From NCBI RefSeq assembly GCF_900105065.1, contig NZ_LT629749.1, positions 310,001 through 374,000 of the forward strand: 64,000 bases of DNA. Reading direction: 5' to 3'. The translations under genes were made by a program, and so were the position numbers. Below, piece after piece: positions 52,142 through 60,976 of the stretch; position 1 is the stretch's first letter; each line of letters starts with the position of its first letter. The notes below the pieces were generated by a model, which saw nothing but the letters and a program-made list of their open reading frames with translations, made no database searches and was not told where the DNA came from. This DNA comes from Friedmanniella luteola. Lineage in GTDB: Bacteria; Actinomycetota; Actinomycetes; Propionibacteriales; Propionibacteriaceae.

Positions 52142-53415
52142 GCGCCGTCGCCAGCCTCGCCGGCGTGCTGGACCGGCTGCCCGGCAGCCGCCGGTTCACC
52201 GCCACCCCCCGCCCGAAGACGGTGCGGATCCTCGGCACCCACGGCGTGCCGGCGAGCTACGGCGGGTTCGAGACCGCCGCGGAGAACGTCGCCCTGTTCC
52301 TGCGCGACCAGGGCTGGCGGGTGGTCGTGTACTGCCAGGTGCCCGGTTCCGGCCCGCTGCGCGAGGACACCTGGAACGGGCTGGAGCGGGTGCTCATCCC
52401 CGTCGACCGCGAGGGCTGGCTGGGGACGTCGCAGTTCGACTGGCTGTCGATCAGCCACGCGGCGAAGCACCGCGACGTCTGCCTGACGTTCGGCTACAAC
52501 ACCGCCGTCTTCAACACCGTCCAGCGGCTGCTGGGGATCCCGAACGTCATCAACATGGACGGCATCGAGTGGTCGCGGGCGCGCTGGGGCAAACTGCGCC
52601 AGGCCATCCTCTACACCAACGAGCGGATCGCCTGCTTCGTCGGCAACCACCTGGTCGCCGACCACCCGGTGATCGAGACCTACCTGCACACCCGGGCGCC
52701 GGCGCGGAAGGTCACCACCGTCACCTACGGCGCCCCGACCGTCCTCGACGCGCCGACCGACGTCCCGGCGGCCCACGGGCTCACCCCTGGGGAGTACCTG
52801 ACGCTGATCGCGCGGCCCATCCCCGAGAACACCATCCTCGAGATCGTCGAGGGCTTCTCCCGCCGGCCGCGGGGCGTCGACCTCGTGGTGCTGGGCGACT
52901 ACCGGCCCGAGGCCGACGCCTACCACCGTGCGGTGGTCGACGCGGCCGGGCCGGAGGTGAGGTTCGTCGGCGGCATCTACGACCCCGCCGCCACCGCCGC
53001 CCTGCGCTTCCACAGCCTCGGCTACGTGCACGGGCACACGGTCGGCGGGACCAACCCGTCCCTGGTCGAGGCCCTGGGCGCCGGCAACCCGGTGATCGCG
53101 CACGACAACGCCTACAACCGCTGGGTGGCGGGCGACGCCGCCCTGTACTTCAGCGCGGCCGAGGACGTCGACGCACGCGTCGAGGAGCTGGTCGGCTCGC
53201 CGGGCACCGCCGCCCGGCTCGGCGCCGCCGCCCGGGCCCGGCACGCATCAGAGTTCACCTGGGAGCACGTGGCCGGCCAGTACGAGCAGCTGCTGCTCCC
53301 CTACCTCGGCGACGACGCGGTCCCGGCGGTCAGCGTGGGGATGACCGACAGGCACGAGACCGGAGGGATGCCGGTGGTCCAGACCGCAGGGGCAACAGGA
53401 AGCGAGCAGTCGTGA
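52138..53415 (+). CDS. DUF1972-type glycosyltransferase (rhamnosyltransferase-like)
   Basis: 425 residues. ILGTHGVPASYGGFETAAEN is the hallmark of the DUF1972/GT4-like group found in exopolysaccharide loci; GYVHGHTVGGTNPSLVEALG is the donor-binding end. About 40 unstructured residues are at each end. Sugar specificity cannot be read. GTG overlaps the previous stop and its stop overlaps the next GTG. Confidence 0.92.
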   Translation: MSAVASLAGVLDRLPGSRRFTATPRPKTVRILGTHGVPASYGGFETAAENVALFLRDQGWRVVVYCQVPGSGPLREDTWNGLERVLIPVDREGWLGTSQFDWLSISHAAKHRDVCLTFGYNTAVFNTVQRLLGIPNVINMDGIEWSRARWGKLRQAILYTNERIACFVGNHLVADHPVIETYLHTRAPARKVTTVTYGAPTVLDAPTDVPAAHGLTPGEYLTLIARPIPENTILEIVEGFSRRPRGVDLVVLGDYRPEADAYHRAVVDAAGPEVRFVGGIYDPAATAALRFHSLGYVHGHTVGGTNPSLVEALGAGNPVIAHDNAYNRWVAGDAALYFSAAEDVDARVEELVGSPGTAARLGAAARARHASEFTWEHVAGQYEQLLLPYLGDDAVPAVSVGMTDRHETGGMPVVQTAGATGSEQS

Positions 53416-54572
53416 TCAGAGTCGGAGTCGTGGGGCTGGGCAAGATGGGCCTCTCCCACCTGTCCATGTTCAACGCGCACCCGGAGGTGGAGGTCGCGGG
53501 CATCTGCGACTCCGCCGGCTACATGCTCGGGGTGCTGAACAAGTACACCGGGCTGAAGACCTACGCCGACATGGACGCCATGCTCGACGACGCCGAGCTG
53601 GACGCGGTGGTGATCTCCACGCCGTCGAGCATGCACGCCTCGATGGTCCGCACCGCGCTGGAGCGCGGGGTGAACGTCTTCTGCGAGAAGCCGTTCTGCC
53701 TCGACCCGGCCGACTCGGCCGCCCTCACCGCGCTGGCGGAGGAGAAGGGCCTGGTCACCCAGGTCGGCTACCACTACCGCTTCGTCGGCGCCTTCGCCGA
53801 GGTCAAGCGGCTGCTGGACCTCGGGGCCATCGGCCGGGTGACCCACGTGCTGGCCGAGGCCTACGGGCCCGTCGTGCTGAAGCCGCAGGGCAGCACCTGG
53901 CGCAGCAAGAAGGCGCTCGGCGGCGGCAGCCTCTACGACTACGCGGCGCACCCGCTGAACCTGGTGAACTGGTACCTGGGTGAGGCCGCCCGCGCCGGGG
54001 GCTCCGTGCTCAACCCGGTGTTCTCCCGCGAGACCGACGACGAGGTGTTCAGCACCCTCTTCTTCGACCCGGCGACGCCGGGTGGCACGCCCGTGACCGC
54101 CCAGCTGTCGGTGAACTGGAGCGACGAGTCGCAGCGCAAGATGACCACCAAGGTGTCCGTGTGGGGCACCGAGGGACGGATCTCCGCCGACCGCCAGGAG
54201 GTGCAGGTCTTCCTCCGCGACGGCGCCCAGGTGCCCGACGGCTACGTCCCCGGCTGGAACGTCAAGTACACGACCGAGCTGACCGAGGAGGTCTGGTTCT
54301 ACCTGCGGGGCGAGGAGTACAGCGCGCAGGTCGACACCTTCATCACCCGGGTGATCAAGGGCGAGACCGAGGGCGTCAACAACTTCGCGCACGCCGCGGC
54401 GACCGACCGGGCCATCCAGCTCATGGTCGACGACGCCAGCGGTGTGACGCGGGTGCCGACCACCAGCGCCCTCGCGGCCCCCGCCGGCCGCACCCGGTCG
54501 GGGGGCTCCCTGCCCGGCGCGGTGCGCGCCCGGGTCCGTTCGCTGCTGCAGAAGGTGGGGTCCAGCCGATGA
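53412..54572 (+). CDS. Gfo/Idh/MocA-family oxidoreductase
   Basis: 386 residues. Rossmann start VGVVGLGKMGLSHLSMF, the EKPFCLDP motif with the catalytic-site lysine, and the C-terminal alpha/beta domain containing LYDYAAHPLNLVNWYLG, whose histidine sits in the expected site. The family oxidises or reduces sugars and nucleotide sugars with NAD(P). In this locus it may make a modified sugar donor. GTG 53412 overlaps the upstream stop, with AGGAAGCG before it. A basic tail of about 40 residues (ending in VRARVRSLLQKVGSSR) is unusual for the family. Confidence 0.93.
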   Translation: MIRVGVVGLGKMGLSHLSMFNAHPEVEVAGICDSAGYMLGVLNKYTGLKTYADMDAMLDDAELDAVVISTPSSMHASMVRTALERGVNVFCEKPFCLDPADSAALTALAEEKGLVTQVGYHYRFVGAFAEVKRLLDLGAIGRVTHVLAEAYGPVVLKPQGSTWRSKKALGGGSLYDYAAHPLNLVNWYLGEAARAGGSVLNPVFSRETDDEVFSTLFFDPATPGGTPVTAQLSVNWSDESQRKMTTKVSVWGTEGRISADRQEVQVFLRDGAQVPDGYVPGWNVKYTTELTEEVWFYLRGEEYSAQVDTFITRVIKGETEGVNNFAHAAATDRAIQLMVDDASGVTRVPTTSALAAPAGRTRSGGSLPGAVRARVRSLLQKVGSSR

Positions 54573-55462
54573 GCACGACGACGACCGAGCAGGTCCGGAT
54601 GGACCGGTTGCTCTTCGGGGACAACCAGTTCTTCGGCGTGAACCACATGTCGGAGGAGAAGGCCCGCGCGCAGGCCATGAAGTTCCAGGACATCGACGTC
54701 GTGCAGGCCGTCCTCGACGACGCCTACGACGAGGGCGTCACGACGTTCATGTGCACGACGCACGACCGGATCGCCCTCGTCGCGGACCACGTGCGGGCGA
54801 ACCCCGCGCGCTACCCGGACATGACCTTCTACCCGTGCATGCCGTACGCCCACAAGTACGCGAACGCCATGACCGAGGACGGGCCGCTGGGAGCCATCAA
54901 GCGGTTCCTGCCCGACGAGGGCTTCCTCGACGCCGCCCTCCGCGGCAGCCGGTCGCTGGCCACGAAGGACATCGAGGGCATCGTCACGCTGCTCATCGAC
55001 TCCGAGATGAAGATGTTCGCCGGGTTGCGCACGCCGGTGATCTTCCTGCAGAACGTGGTCGTCGACCTGCTGCTGGGGCTCGGCTTCAACGAGGCGTTCC
55101 TGATCTTCCACGACCACGTGCGGGCGCGCTACGGCGCCGAGCCCGGGTTCATCACGATGAACACCCCGGCCCTGCTCGACGTGCTCGACGGGCTGGGCAT
55201 CGTGAACCCGGTCGTCTGCTCCAACATCAACAAGGTCGGCTTCCGGATGAGCGGCGGCATGGAGGCCTACCGCCGGATGCTGGCCGAGCGGGAGTTCCGG
55301 GCGATCGCCATGTCGGTCTTCGCCTCCGGCGCCATCGAGCCCCGCGAGGCGATCGAGTGGGTGTGCGCGCAGCCCAACATCGAGTCGATCGTCTTCGGCG
55401 CCTCGAGCCGCCGCAACATCGCGGGCACCAAGGCCCTCGTCGACCAGTACTGGGTCCGCTGA
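54569..55462 (+). CDS. Aldo/keto-reductase-like TIM-barrel protein of unknown function
   Basis: 297 residues. LLFGDNQFFGVNHMSEEKA at the start and IESIVFGASSRRNIAGTK at the end resemble AKR barrel ends, and AYDEGVTTFMCTTHDR is where AKRs have the catalytic Asp and Tyr. Here the tyrosine of the usual D...Y pair is not present (CTTHD instead), so it is probably not a standard reductase. Aldolase-like alternatives are possible. The ATG overlaps the oxidoreductase stop (ATGA), so the two products are likely partners acting on one substrate. Confidence 0.85.
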   Translation: MSTTTTEQVRMDRLLFGDNQFFGVNHMSEEKARAQAMKFQDIDVVQAVLDDAYDEGVTTFMCTTHDRIALVADHVRANPARYPDMTFYPCMPYAHKYANAMTEDGPLGAIKRFLPDEGFLDAALRGSRSLATKDIEGIVTLLIDSEMKMFAGLRTPVIFLQNVVVDLLLGLGFNEAFLIFHDHVRARYGAEPGFITMNTPALLDVLDGLGIVNPVVCSNINKVGFRMSGGMEAYRRMLAEREFRAIAMSVFASGAIEPREAIEWVCAQPNIESIVFGASSRRNIAGTKALVDQYWVR

Positions 55463-55618
55463 CCAGTCAGGGGCACCGGGGTCACGAGGTCGTGATGTCG
55501 CGCTCATCTTCCACCTTTTCCGAGGGCATCCACGTCGCTCCCCGCTACGCTTCCGGCACCGGACGCGGGCGTGCCGGGGAAGACGTCCGCCACGGCCCGT
55601 GCGGGGAGTTCTGAGAAC

Positions 55619-56011
55619 ATGACGACCGGTTATCTCGCCCACAGCTTCGACCTCCTCAACGTCCGCGACCTCGACCTGGTCGCCCAGGCCGCCGACCACT
55701 GCGACGAGGTGGTGGCCGGCGTCCTCTCCGACGACCTGGTGGAGCAGCGCTACGGCCGCCGTCCGGTCGTGCCCGTCGCCGAGCGGATGGCCCTGGTGGC
55801 CCGGCTCCGCGGGGTGACCCGGGTGGTCGAGCAGACGGCCCCGGAGCTGCCGGAGGACCTGCCCGGCGCGACCCTCTTCGTGGTCGCCGACGAGCCGGCG
55901 GTGCTGGACGCCGTCGACGTCGTCGTCCTGACGCCCCGGCGCGAGAGCGCCTCGGAGGTGCTGCGGCACGCGCTGCAGGCCGCCGTGACCGACGAGGCGG
56001 TCGCCTCGTGA
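55619..56011 (+). CDS. Degenerate cytidylyltransferase-fold protein
   Basis: 130 residues. Aligns by eye along its N-terminal 75 residues with the canonical enzyme encoded at 56775: GY....FD..NVRDLDLV.A..HCD.VV.GV.SD and RRPVVPVAERM..V..L..V. The catalytic HxGH of the superfamily is NVRD here (residues 14-17), and the C-terminal SST motif is missing; the protein ends instead with an Asp/Glu/Val region. It is therefore likely inactive and could be a regulatory or structural partner. ATG 55619 has GGGGAG upstream; a GTG at 55571 is less likely. Its stop overlaps the next GTG. Confidence 0.85.
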   Translation: MTTGYLAHSFDLLNVRDLDLVAQAADHCDEVVAGVLSDDLVEQRYGRRPVVPVAERMALVARLRGVTRVVEQTAPELPEDLPGATLFVVADEPAVLDAVDVVVLTPRRESASEVLRHALQAAVTDEAVAS

Positions 56012-56778
56012 CGGCCACCGCTCCCGCGACGGCCCGGGGCTTCGGCCCCGCCTACGCCCAGCTGCGGGCCGCGCAGAAGACCTCCAAGGGCGCGCCGGCC
56101 TACTCGCTCTACGTGAACCGGCCGCTGGGCCGGGTGCTGGCCGCCGCCGCCTTCCAGGTGGGGCTGACCCCCAACCAGGTCACCGGCCTCAGCGCGCTGG
56201 CCACCTTCAGCGGCATCATCTGGCTCGCGGCCGGCTCGCCCACCTGGCTGACCGGGGTGGGCGTCTGCCTGCTGCTGGTGCTGGGCTACGCGCTCGACTC
56301 CGCCGACGGCCAGCTGGCCCGGCTGCGCGGGGGCGGCAGCCCCGCCGGCGAGTGGCTGGACCACATGTTCGACGCCGCGAAGAACGCGATGCTGCACCTG
56401 GCGGTGCTGGTCATCGCGTTCCGGCACTTCGACCTCGCCCTGGGCTGGCTGCTGGTGCCCATCGGCTTCACCGTGGTCACCGCGGTGATGTTCTTCGGCA
56501 TGCTGCTCAACGACTTCCTCGCCCGGGTGCACCGCGCGCAGCACGACCTGCCGGCCCCGCCGAAGGAGGGCTCGACGCCGCTCCGGACGCTGATGAAGAT
56601 CCCCGCCGACTACGGCGTGCTCTGCCTGGTCTTCCTCGCCCTCGGCGCCCCGCTGGTCTTCTCCACGCTCTACGCCCTGCTCGGCCTCGGGACGCTGGGC
56701 TACCTGGCCCTGGCGCTGCCCAAGTGGTTCCGCGACGTCAAGGCCCTCGACGTCCCCGCCGGCCGGGTCAGCGCGTGA
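56008..56778 (+). CDS. CDP-alcohol phosphatidyltransferase family protein
   Basis: 256 residues with about six membrane helices. The full catalytic motif is present: D97-x2-D100-G101-x2-A104-R105-x8-G114-x3-D118-x3-D122. It transfers a phospho-alcohol from a CDP-linked donor to an alcohol acceptor in the membrane. The gene is sandwiched, with GTGA overlaps on both sides, between a degenerate and an intact cytidylyltransferase, so the donor is probably the CDP-alcohol made by the latter. Confidence 0.94.
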   Translation: MTATAPATARGFGPAYAQLRAAQKTSKGAPAYSLYVNRPLGRVLAAAAFQVGLTPNQVTGLSALATFSGIIWLAAGSPTWLTGVGVCLLLVLGYALDSADGQLARLRGGGSPAGEWLDHMFDAAKNAMLHLAVLVIAFRHFDLALGWLLVPIGFTVVTAVMFFGMLLNDFLARVHRAQHDLPAPPKEGSTPLRTLMKIPADYGVLCLVFLALGAPLVFSTLYALLGLGTLGYLALALPKWFRDVKALDVPAGRVSA

Positions 56779-57194
56779 CCGGCCCCGTCGTCGGCTACGT
56801 GCCCGGCGCGTGGGACATGTTCCACGTCGGCCACCTCAACATCCTGGTGCGGGCACGCGAGCACTGCGACCGGCTGGTCGTCGGGGCCGTCACCGACGAG
56901 GCGCTGCACGCCGCGAAGGCGAAGTACCCCGTGGTGCCGCTGGCCGAGCGGCTCGAGGTCGTCGAGGCGCTGGACATCGTGGACGAGGTGACCACCGACT
57001 TCTCCTCGGACAAGCTCGAGGTCTGGTCGCGGGTCCGCTTCGACGTGCTGTTCAAGGGCGACGACTGGCGGGGCACGGCGAAGGGCGACAAGCTCGAGGC
57101 CGACATGGCCACCGTCGGGGTGAAGGTGCACTACTTCCCCTACACGGTGCACACCTCGAGCACGCTGCTGCGGTCGCTGCTCTCCGAGCGCTGA
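56775..57194 (+). CDS. Glycerol-3-phosphate cytidylyltransferase-like nucleotidyltransferase
   Basis: 139 residues, the size of TagD-type enzymes. HVGH (17-20) in GAWDMFHVGHLN, RTEGISTT-equivalent TSST (127-130) near the C-terminus, and FKGDDWRGT are present, so it should be active. By family, it makes CDP-glycerol or a similar CDP-polyol from CTP. With the upstream phosphotransferase it defines a two-step module for attaching a phospho-alcohol. GTG overlaps the upstream stop. Confidence 0.93.
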   Translation: MTGPVVGYVPGAWDMFHVGHLNILVRAREHCDRLVVGAVTDEALHAAKAKYPVVPLAERLEVVEALDIVDEVTTDFSSDKLEVWSRVRFDVLFKGDDWRGTAKGDKLEADMATVGVKVHYFPYTVHTSSTLLRSLLSER

Positions 57195-57231
57195 GGGCCC
57201 CGGCCGCCTGCTCGCGGCGAGGGGCCGCGGG

Positions 57232-57978
57232 TCAGCGCGGCGCGGCCCCGCGGAAGGCGACCACCGGGGTGTCGACCGAGTAGTCCACCGTGATGAGGAC
57301 CTCCGAGCGGTCGTCCTCGGGCACGGCGAAGACGAACGTGCCGGTGGCCTTCTCGCCGGCGCGCACCGCGGTGGGTAGCGCCTTCGTGCCGGGTCCGCTC
57401 AGCGCGGAGCCGGGCGTCTGGTCCGCGGTGTAGAAGAGGTTGACGACGGTGCTGCTGAGATCGACCTCCTCCCGGGACCGGTTGGTCAGCGTGACGGTCG
57501 CGCGGACGGCGGGACCCGACACCTCCCCCGGACCGCTCGCCTCGCCCTGCACCGCCTCGAGCCGGCTGACCCGCGCCGTCAGGCCCTCGTCGACCTCCTC
57601 GGGCTCGTCCAGCGGCACGGGCGGCTTGGTGCTGACCGCCGAGGTCGGGGCGGGGTCCTGCTCCGGCTGGTCCCGTCCCGACGCCGTCGCGGACGGTGAG
57701 GTCCGGCCGCTGGCGGTCGCCGTGGGCGTGCGCGCCGAGGACGACGGGGAGGCCGAGGGGGACGGTGCGGCCGAGGGGCTCGTCGACACCGCCGGCGTGG
57801 CGGCCGGGCTGGCGGGAGCCGACGGCCCGGCCGAGGCCGTCGGCACCGTCGGGGCCGGGGTCGCCGCGGGGTCGGCGCGCACCTGGCGGACCACCAGGAC
57901 GGCGGCCACCAGCACGGCGACGGCGGCGAGGGCCAGCGCCAGCCGGACCAGCCACGGGCGGGGGGAGTCTGCCGCCAT
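57232..57978 (-). CDS. Membrane-anchored protein with Pro/Ser/Thr-rich linker and beta-sandwich domain
   Basis: 248 residues, not recognised. One membrane helix (about 9-30), an extended P/S/T/A-rich linker (about 36-115), then an Ig/DUF4352-like beta-rich domain (about 130-245: VRATVTLTNRSREEVDLSS, GTFVFAVPEDDRSEVLITVDY). The topology suggests a cell-surface or membrane-tethered sensor. ATG 57978 has GGAGACC upstream. Convergent with the cytidylyltransferase, 37 bases away, and divergent from the beta-helix gene. Confidence 0.85.
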   Translation of the reverse strand: MAADSPRPWLVRLALALAAVAVLVAAVLVVRQVRADPAATPAPTVPTASAGPSAPASPAATPAVSTSPSAAPSPSASPSSSARTPTATASGRTSPSATASGRDQPEQDPAPTSAVSTKPPVPLDEPEEVDEGLTARVSRLEAVQGEASGPGEVSGPAVRATVTLTNRSREEVDLSSTVVNLFYTADQTPGSALSGPGTKALPTAVRAGEKATGTFVFAVPEDDRSEVLITVDYSVDTPVVAFRGAAPR

Positions 57979-58220
57979 CGGAGGGTCTCCTGGGAGTCGG
58001 GGGAGCGGGCGGGCCGGGCGGCCCGCGACCCATCATCCCTGGCCGGCACCCGGCCCGGAGCCGTCCGCGCGGAGCGCCCGCCGGGCCGTCCCGCGGGCAG
58101 GTCTCGATTCGCTTGCGATGTCCTCGACGCCACCGGGTCCTGGAGGGTGCTCTGCTAACGTCGTCCGGACGGTGCCGCCGAGGGTGCGAGCCTGCCGCGG
58201 ACCAGGGGAGAGCGCGTCGC

Positions 58221-60794
58221 GTGTCGTCGAGAGCACACCAGCGGTGGACGCGCGGCTCCGTCGTCGGCCTGGTCGTCGCGGCGCTGGTCCTGCTGCTCCT
58301 GCTCGGCGTCGTCCTGGTCGACCGCCGCTCCTCGGGCGGCGGCACCACCGCCGAGCCCACCTACCGTGACGGCCGCGTCGTCCTCTCCGACACCTTCGAG
58401 CGCAGCCTGGACACCGGCTGGGGCGACGCCGACGTCGGCGGCCCCTACGAGCTGACCAGCGCGTCCGACTTCTCCGTCGAGCGGGGCACCGGGCGGGTCA
58501 CCCTGCCGCGGCCGGCCGTCGGGCACATCGCCGCGCTGACCAGCGCGCGGCCGCAGGACCTGACCGCCTCCGTCGACGTCATCGCCCCGGAGCCCGTCCG
58601 GCGCGGCAGCGGGGTGTACGTCGCCCTGCACCTGCGCACCAACGGGCCCTTCTACTACCGTCCGGTGCTGCGCTTCGGCCCCGACCAGAAGGTCTACCTC
58701 TCGCTGTCCCGCTTCGACGGCAGCGCCGAGGACCGGCTCAACCTGGCCAACGAGAAGGTCGTCGCCTCGGGCGTCCAGGCCGGGGCGCGGCTGACCTTCA
58801 CGGCCGCCGTGACCGGCGTGACGCCGGTGACGATCCGGGCCGCCGTCGCGTCCGGCGGCCGCGCACCGTCCGGTGTCGAGGTCACCGACGCGAGCGCGTC
58901 CCGGCTGGCGGCCGGTGGCACGTTCGCGCTCTGGGCCTACGTCGCCGGCAGCTCCGACGCCGACAAGGTCGTCGGGTTCGACAACCTGAACGTGCGCCAG
59001 CAGGTCGCCGAGACGCCGGGCCGGGAGGACGGCACCGGCTCGATCGGCCGCGGCGGCGTCGTCGTCCCCGCCGGTCAGGACGGGACGGTGGACGCTGAAC
59101 CCGCCGACGACGGCCGGGCGGACCGGCCGACCGGCTCGGCCCCGGTCGGCTCCACGCGACACCCCGTGCCGGCCGGCGCCCTGGTGGTCAGCCGGGGCGC
59201 GGCCGCCGGCGGCGACGGCTCCCTCGCGGCCCCGTTCCGACGCATCCAGGACGCGGTGGACCGGGTGGGGGCCGGGGGCACCGTGGTGGTGCGCGCCGGC
59301 AGCTACCACGAGAGCGTCGTGCTGCCCATCGACCGCACGGTGCACCTGCAGTCCTACCCGGGCGAGCCGGTGTGGCTCGACGGCAGCAGCGCGCTGCGGG
59401 GCTGGCAGCGCCGCGGCGACGCCTGGGAGGTCCGCTGGACCCACACCTTCGACTCCAGCCCCACCTACACCCGGGGAGCTGAGGAGCGGGACGAGCCCGG
59501 CTGGCGGTTCGTCAACCCGGCCCACCCGATGGCCGCGCACCCCGAGCAGGTCTGGGTCGACGGCCAGCCGCAGACCCAGGTGCGGACCCGGGCCGAGGTC
59601 ACCGAGGGCACCTTCTTCGTCGACAGCCGCCGGCAGCGGCTGGTGCTGGGCACCGACCCGGTCGACGCCGGCGTCCGGGCCAGCACGCTGGCCAAGGGCC
59701 TGACCGTCGTCGGCAAGGGCGACACCGTCCGCGGGATCGGCGTCCGGCGCTACGCGACGTCGGTCTGGCAGCTCGGCGCCGCGACGGTCAACAACACCGG
59801 GGTGAGCCTGTCCGACATGGTGTTCGAGGACAACGCCACCACGGGCCTGTCCGTGTTCGCCGCCGACGTCACCCTGCGCGACCTCACCGCCTCCCGCAAC
59901 GGCCTGATGGGGCTGCACGCCCACCAGGCCGACCACCTCGACGTCCGCAACGTCGTGGCCACCCACAACAACCTCGAGCTGTTCAACCGGGCCCCGGCCG
60001 CCGGCGGGATGAAGCTCACGAGCTCCCGGCACGTCCGCGTCGAGGGCAGCGAGTTCGCCGACAACCTCGGGCACGGGCTGTGGTTCGACGCCGCCTCCTA
60101 CGACGTCGACATCGTCTCCTCACGCGCCGAGCGGAACACCGGGGCCGGCATGGTCGTCGAGATCTCCAGCCGGGTCCGGGTGGTCGACAACGTGCTGGTC
60201 GACAACGGCGTGCACGGGCTCTGGCTGATCGACACCGACCGGGTGCAGATCGCCAACAACACCTTCGCCCGCAACGACGAGGCCAACCTCGTGGTCGTCA
60301 CGGACGGCCGGACCCCGCAGGAGCCCGGGCCCGGGGGGACCGACCTGCGGCACCCGGACGGCGGGGGGATGCCGTGGGTGTCCCAGGACGTGGCCGTCTA
60401 CAACAACGTGTTCGCCGACGGCGGCGAGGGCTGCCTTGTCTGCGTCGTCGACCACACGGGGAAGCGGACCGGCGCGCAGCTCGACGTCGCGTTCGACCAC
60501 AACCTCTACCACCTCGACTCCGTCCTGGCCCACCCGACGTTCGCCACCTGGCCGTCGGCGGAGCCGAACCCGTTCCTCTACGGCGACTTCACCGCCTACC
60601 GCGTGGCGACCGACCAGGACGCCGCCAGCCGGCAGCTGGTCGGCGGGGACCGGGCCGTGGACCGCGACGGGCGGGTCTCGTCCGAGGTCGCCGACGTCGC
60701 CGCCGAGGTCGCCCGCGACCTCGACCGGGACGCCGCCGACGCCGCGGCCGGAGCCGCCCCCGCGCGGCCCCGGCTCGGCGCCTGGCAGGGCTGA
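58221..60794 (+). CDS. Membrane-anchored parallel beta-helix protein with N-terminal jelly-roll domain
   Basis: 857 residues. One helix near the N-terminus (about 13-33) without a clear cleavage site suggests a signal anchor. A beta-sandwich-like domain (about 50-255, DTFERSLDTGWGDADV) precedes a right-handed beta-helix (about 310-760) opening LVVSRGAAAGGDGSLAAPF and with N-rich turns (VFEDNATTG, VVDNVLVDN, IANNTFARN). Same architecture and many identical blocks as the protein at 4428-6908, but that one is freely secreted. Probably acts on a polysaccharide; lyase or epimerase is inference. GTG 58221 has GGGGAGAG upstream; the longer upstream frame is rejected. Confidence 0.9.
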   Translation: MSSRAHQRWTRGSVVGLVVAALVLLLLLGVVLVDRRSSGGGTTAEPTYRDGRVVLSDTFERSLDTGWGDADVGGPYELTSASDFSVERGTGRVTLPRPAVGHIAALTSARPQDLTASVDVIAPEPVRRGSGVYVALHLRTNGPFYYRPVLRFGPDQKVYLSLSRFDGSAEDRLNLANEKVVASGVQAGARLTFTAAVTGVTPVTIRAAVASGGRAPSGVEVTDASASRLAAGGTFALWAYVAGSSDADKVVGFDNLNVRQQVAETPGREDGTGSIGRGGVVVPAGQDGTVDAEPADDGRADRPTGSAPVGSTRHPVPAGALVVSRGAAAGGDGSLAAPFRRIQDAVDRVGAGGTVVVRAGSYHESVVLPIDRTVHLQSYPGEPVWLDGSSALRGWQRRGDAWEVRWTHTFDSSPTYTRGAEERDEPGWRFVNPAHPMAAHPEQVWVDGQPQTQVRTRAEVTEGTFFVDSRRQRLVLGTDPVDAGVRASTLAKGLTVVGKGDTVRGIGVRRYATSVWQLGAATVNNTGVSLSDMVFEDNATTGLSVFAADVTLRDLTASRNGLMGLHAHQADHLDVRNVVATHNNLELFNRAPAAGGMKLTSSRHVRVEGSEFADNLGHGLWFDAASYDVDIVSSRAERNTGAGMVVEISSRVRVVDNVLVDNGVHGLWLIDTDRVQIANNTFARNDEANLVVVTDGRTPQEPGPGGTDLRHPDGGGMPWVSQDVAVYNNVFADGGEGCLVCVVDHTGKRTGAQLDVAFDHNLYHLDSVLAHPTFATWPSAEPNPFLYGDFTAYRVATDQDAASRQLVGGDRAVDRDGRVSSEVADVAAEVARDLDRDAADAAAGAAPARPRLGAWQG

Positions 60795-60929
60795 CCGCCC
60801 GACCGGCCACCGGCCCACCCGGGGGACCACCGGCGGACCGCGTCCGGGTCCTCGGCCGGGAGGCAGCCCGTCAGCGGTCACCGGTCCGGTCGCGTCGGAG
60901 CACCTCGCACCGCGCCGTCGCGGACGCAC

Positions 60930-60965
60930 GACGTCCCGCCGCCCCCGAGGGGACGACGGGACGTC
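60930..60965. terminator. Hairpin between convergent beta-helix and tyrosine-kinase genes
   Basis: GACGTCCCG (60930-60938) pairs with CGGGACGTC (60957-60965); the loop holds a second small stem (CCCC/GGGG). It lies between two convergent stops and could serve both. No T-run. Confidence 0.55.
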
Positions 60966-60976
60966 GGGCTCGCTGG

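Noticed and set aside
57696-58220. Long N-terminal extension of the second beta-helix protein
   Set aside because: The upstream residues are Arg/Pro/Gly-rich and overlap the opposite gene; GTG 58221 has a good SD and starts the anchor helix.
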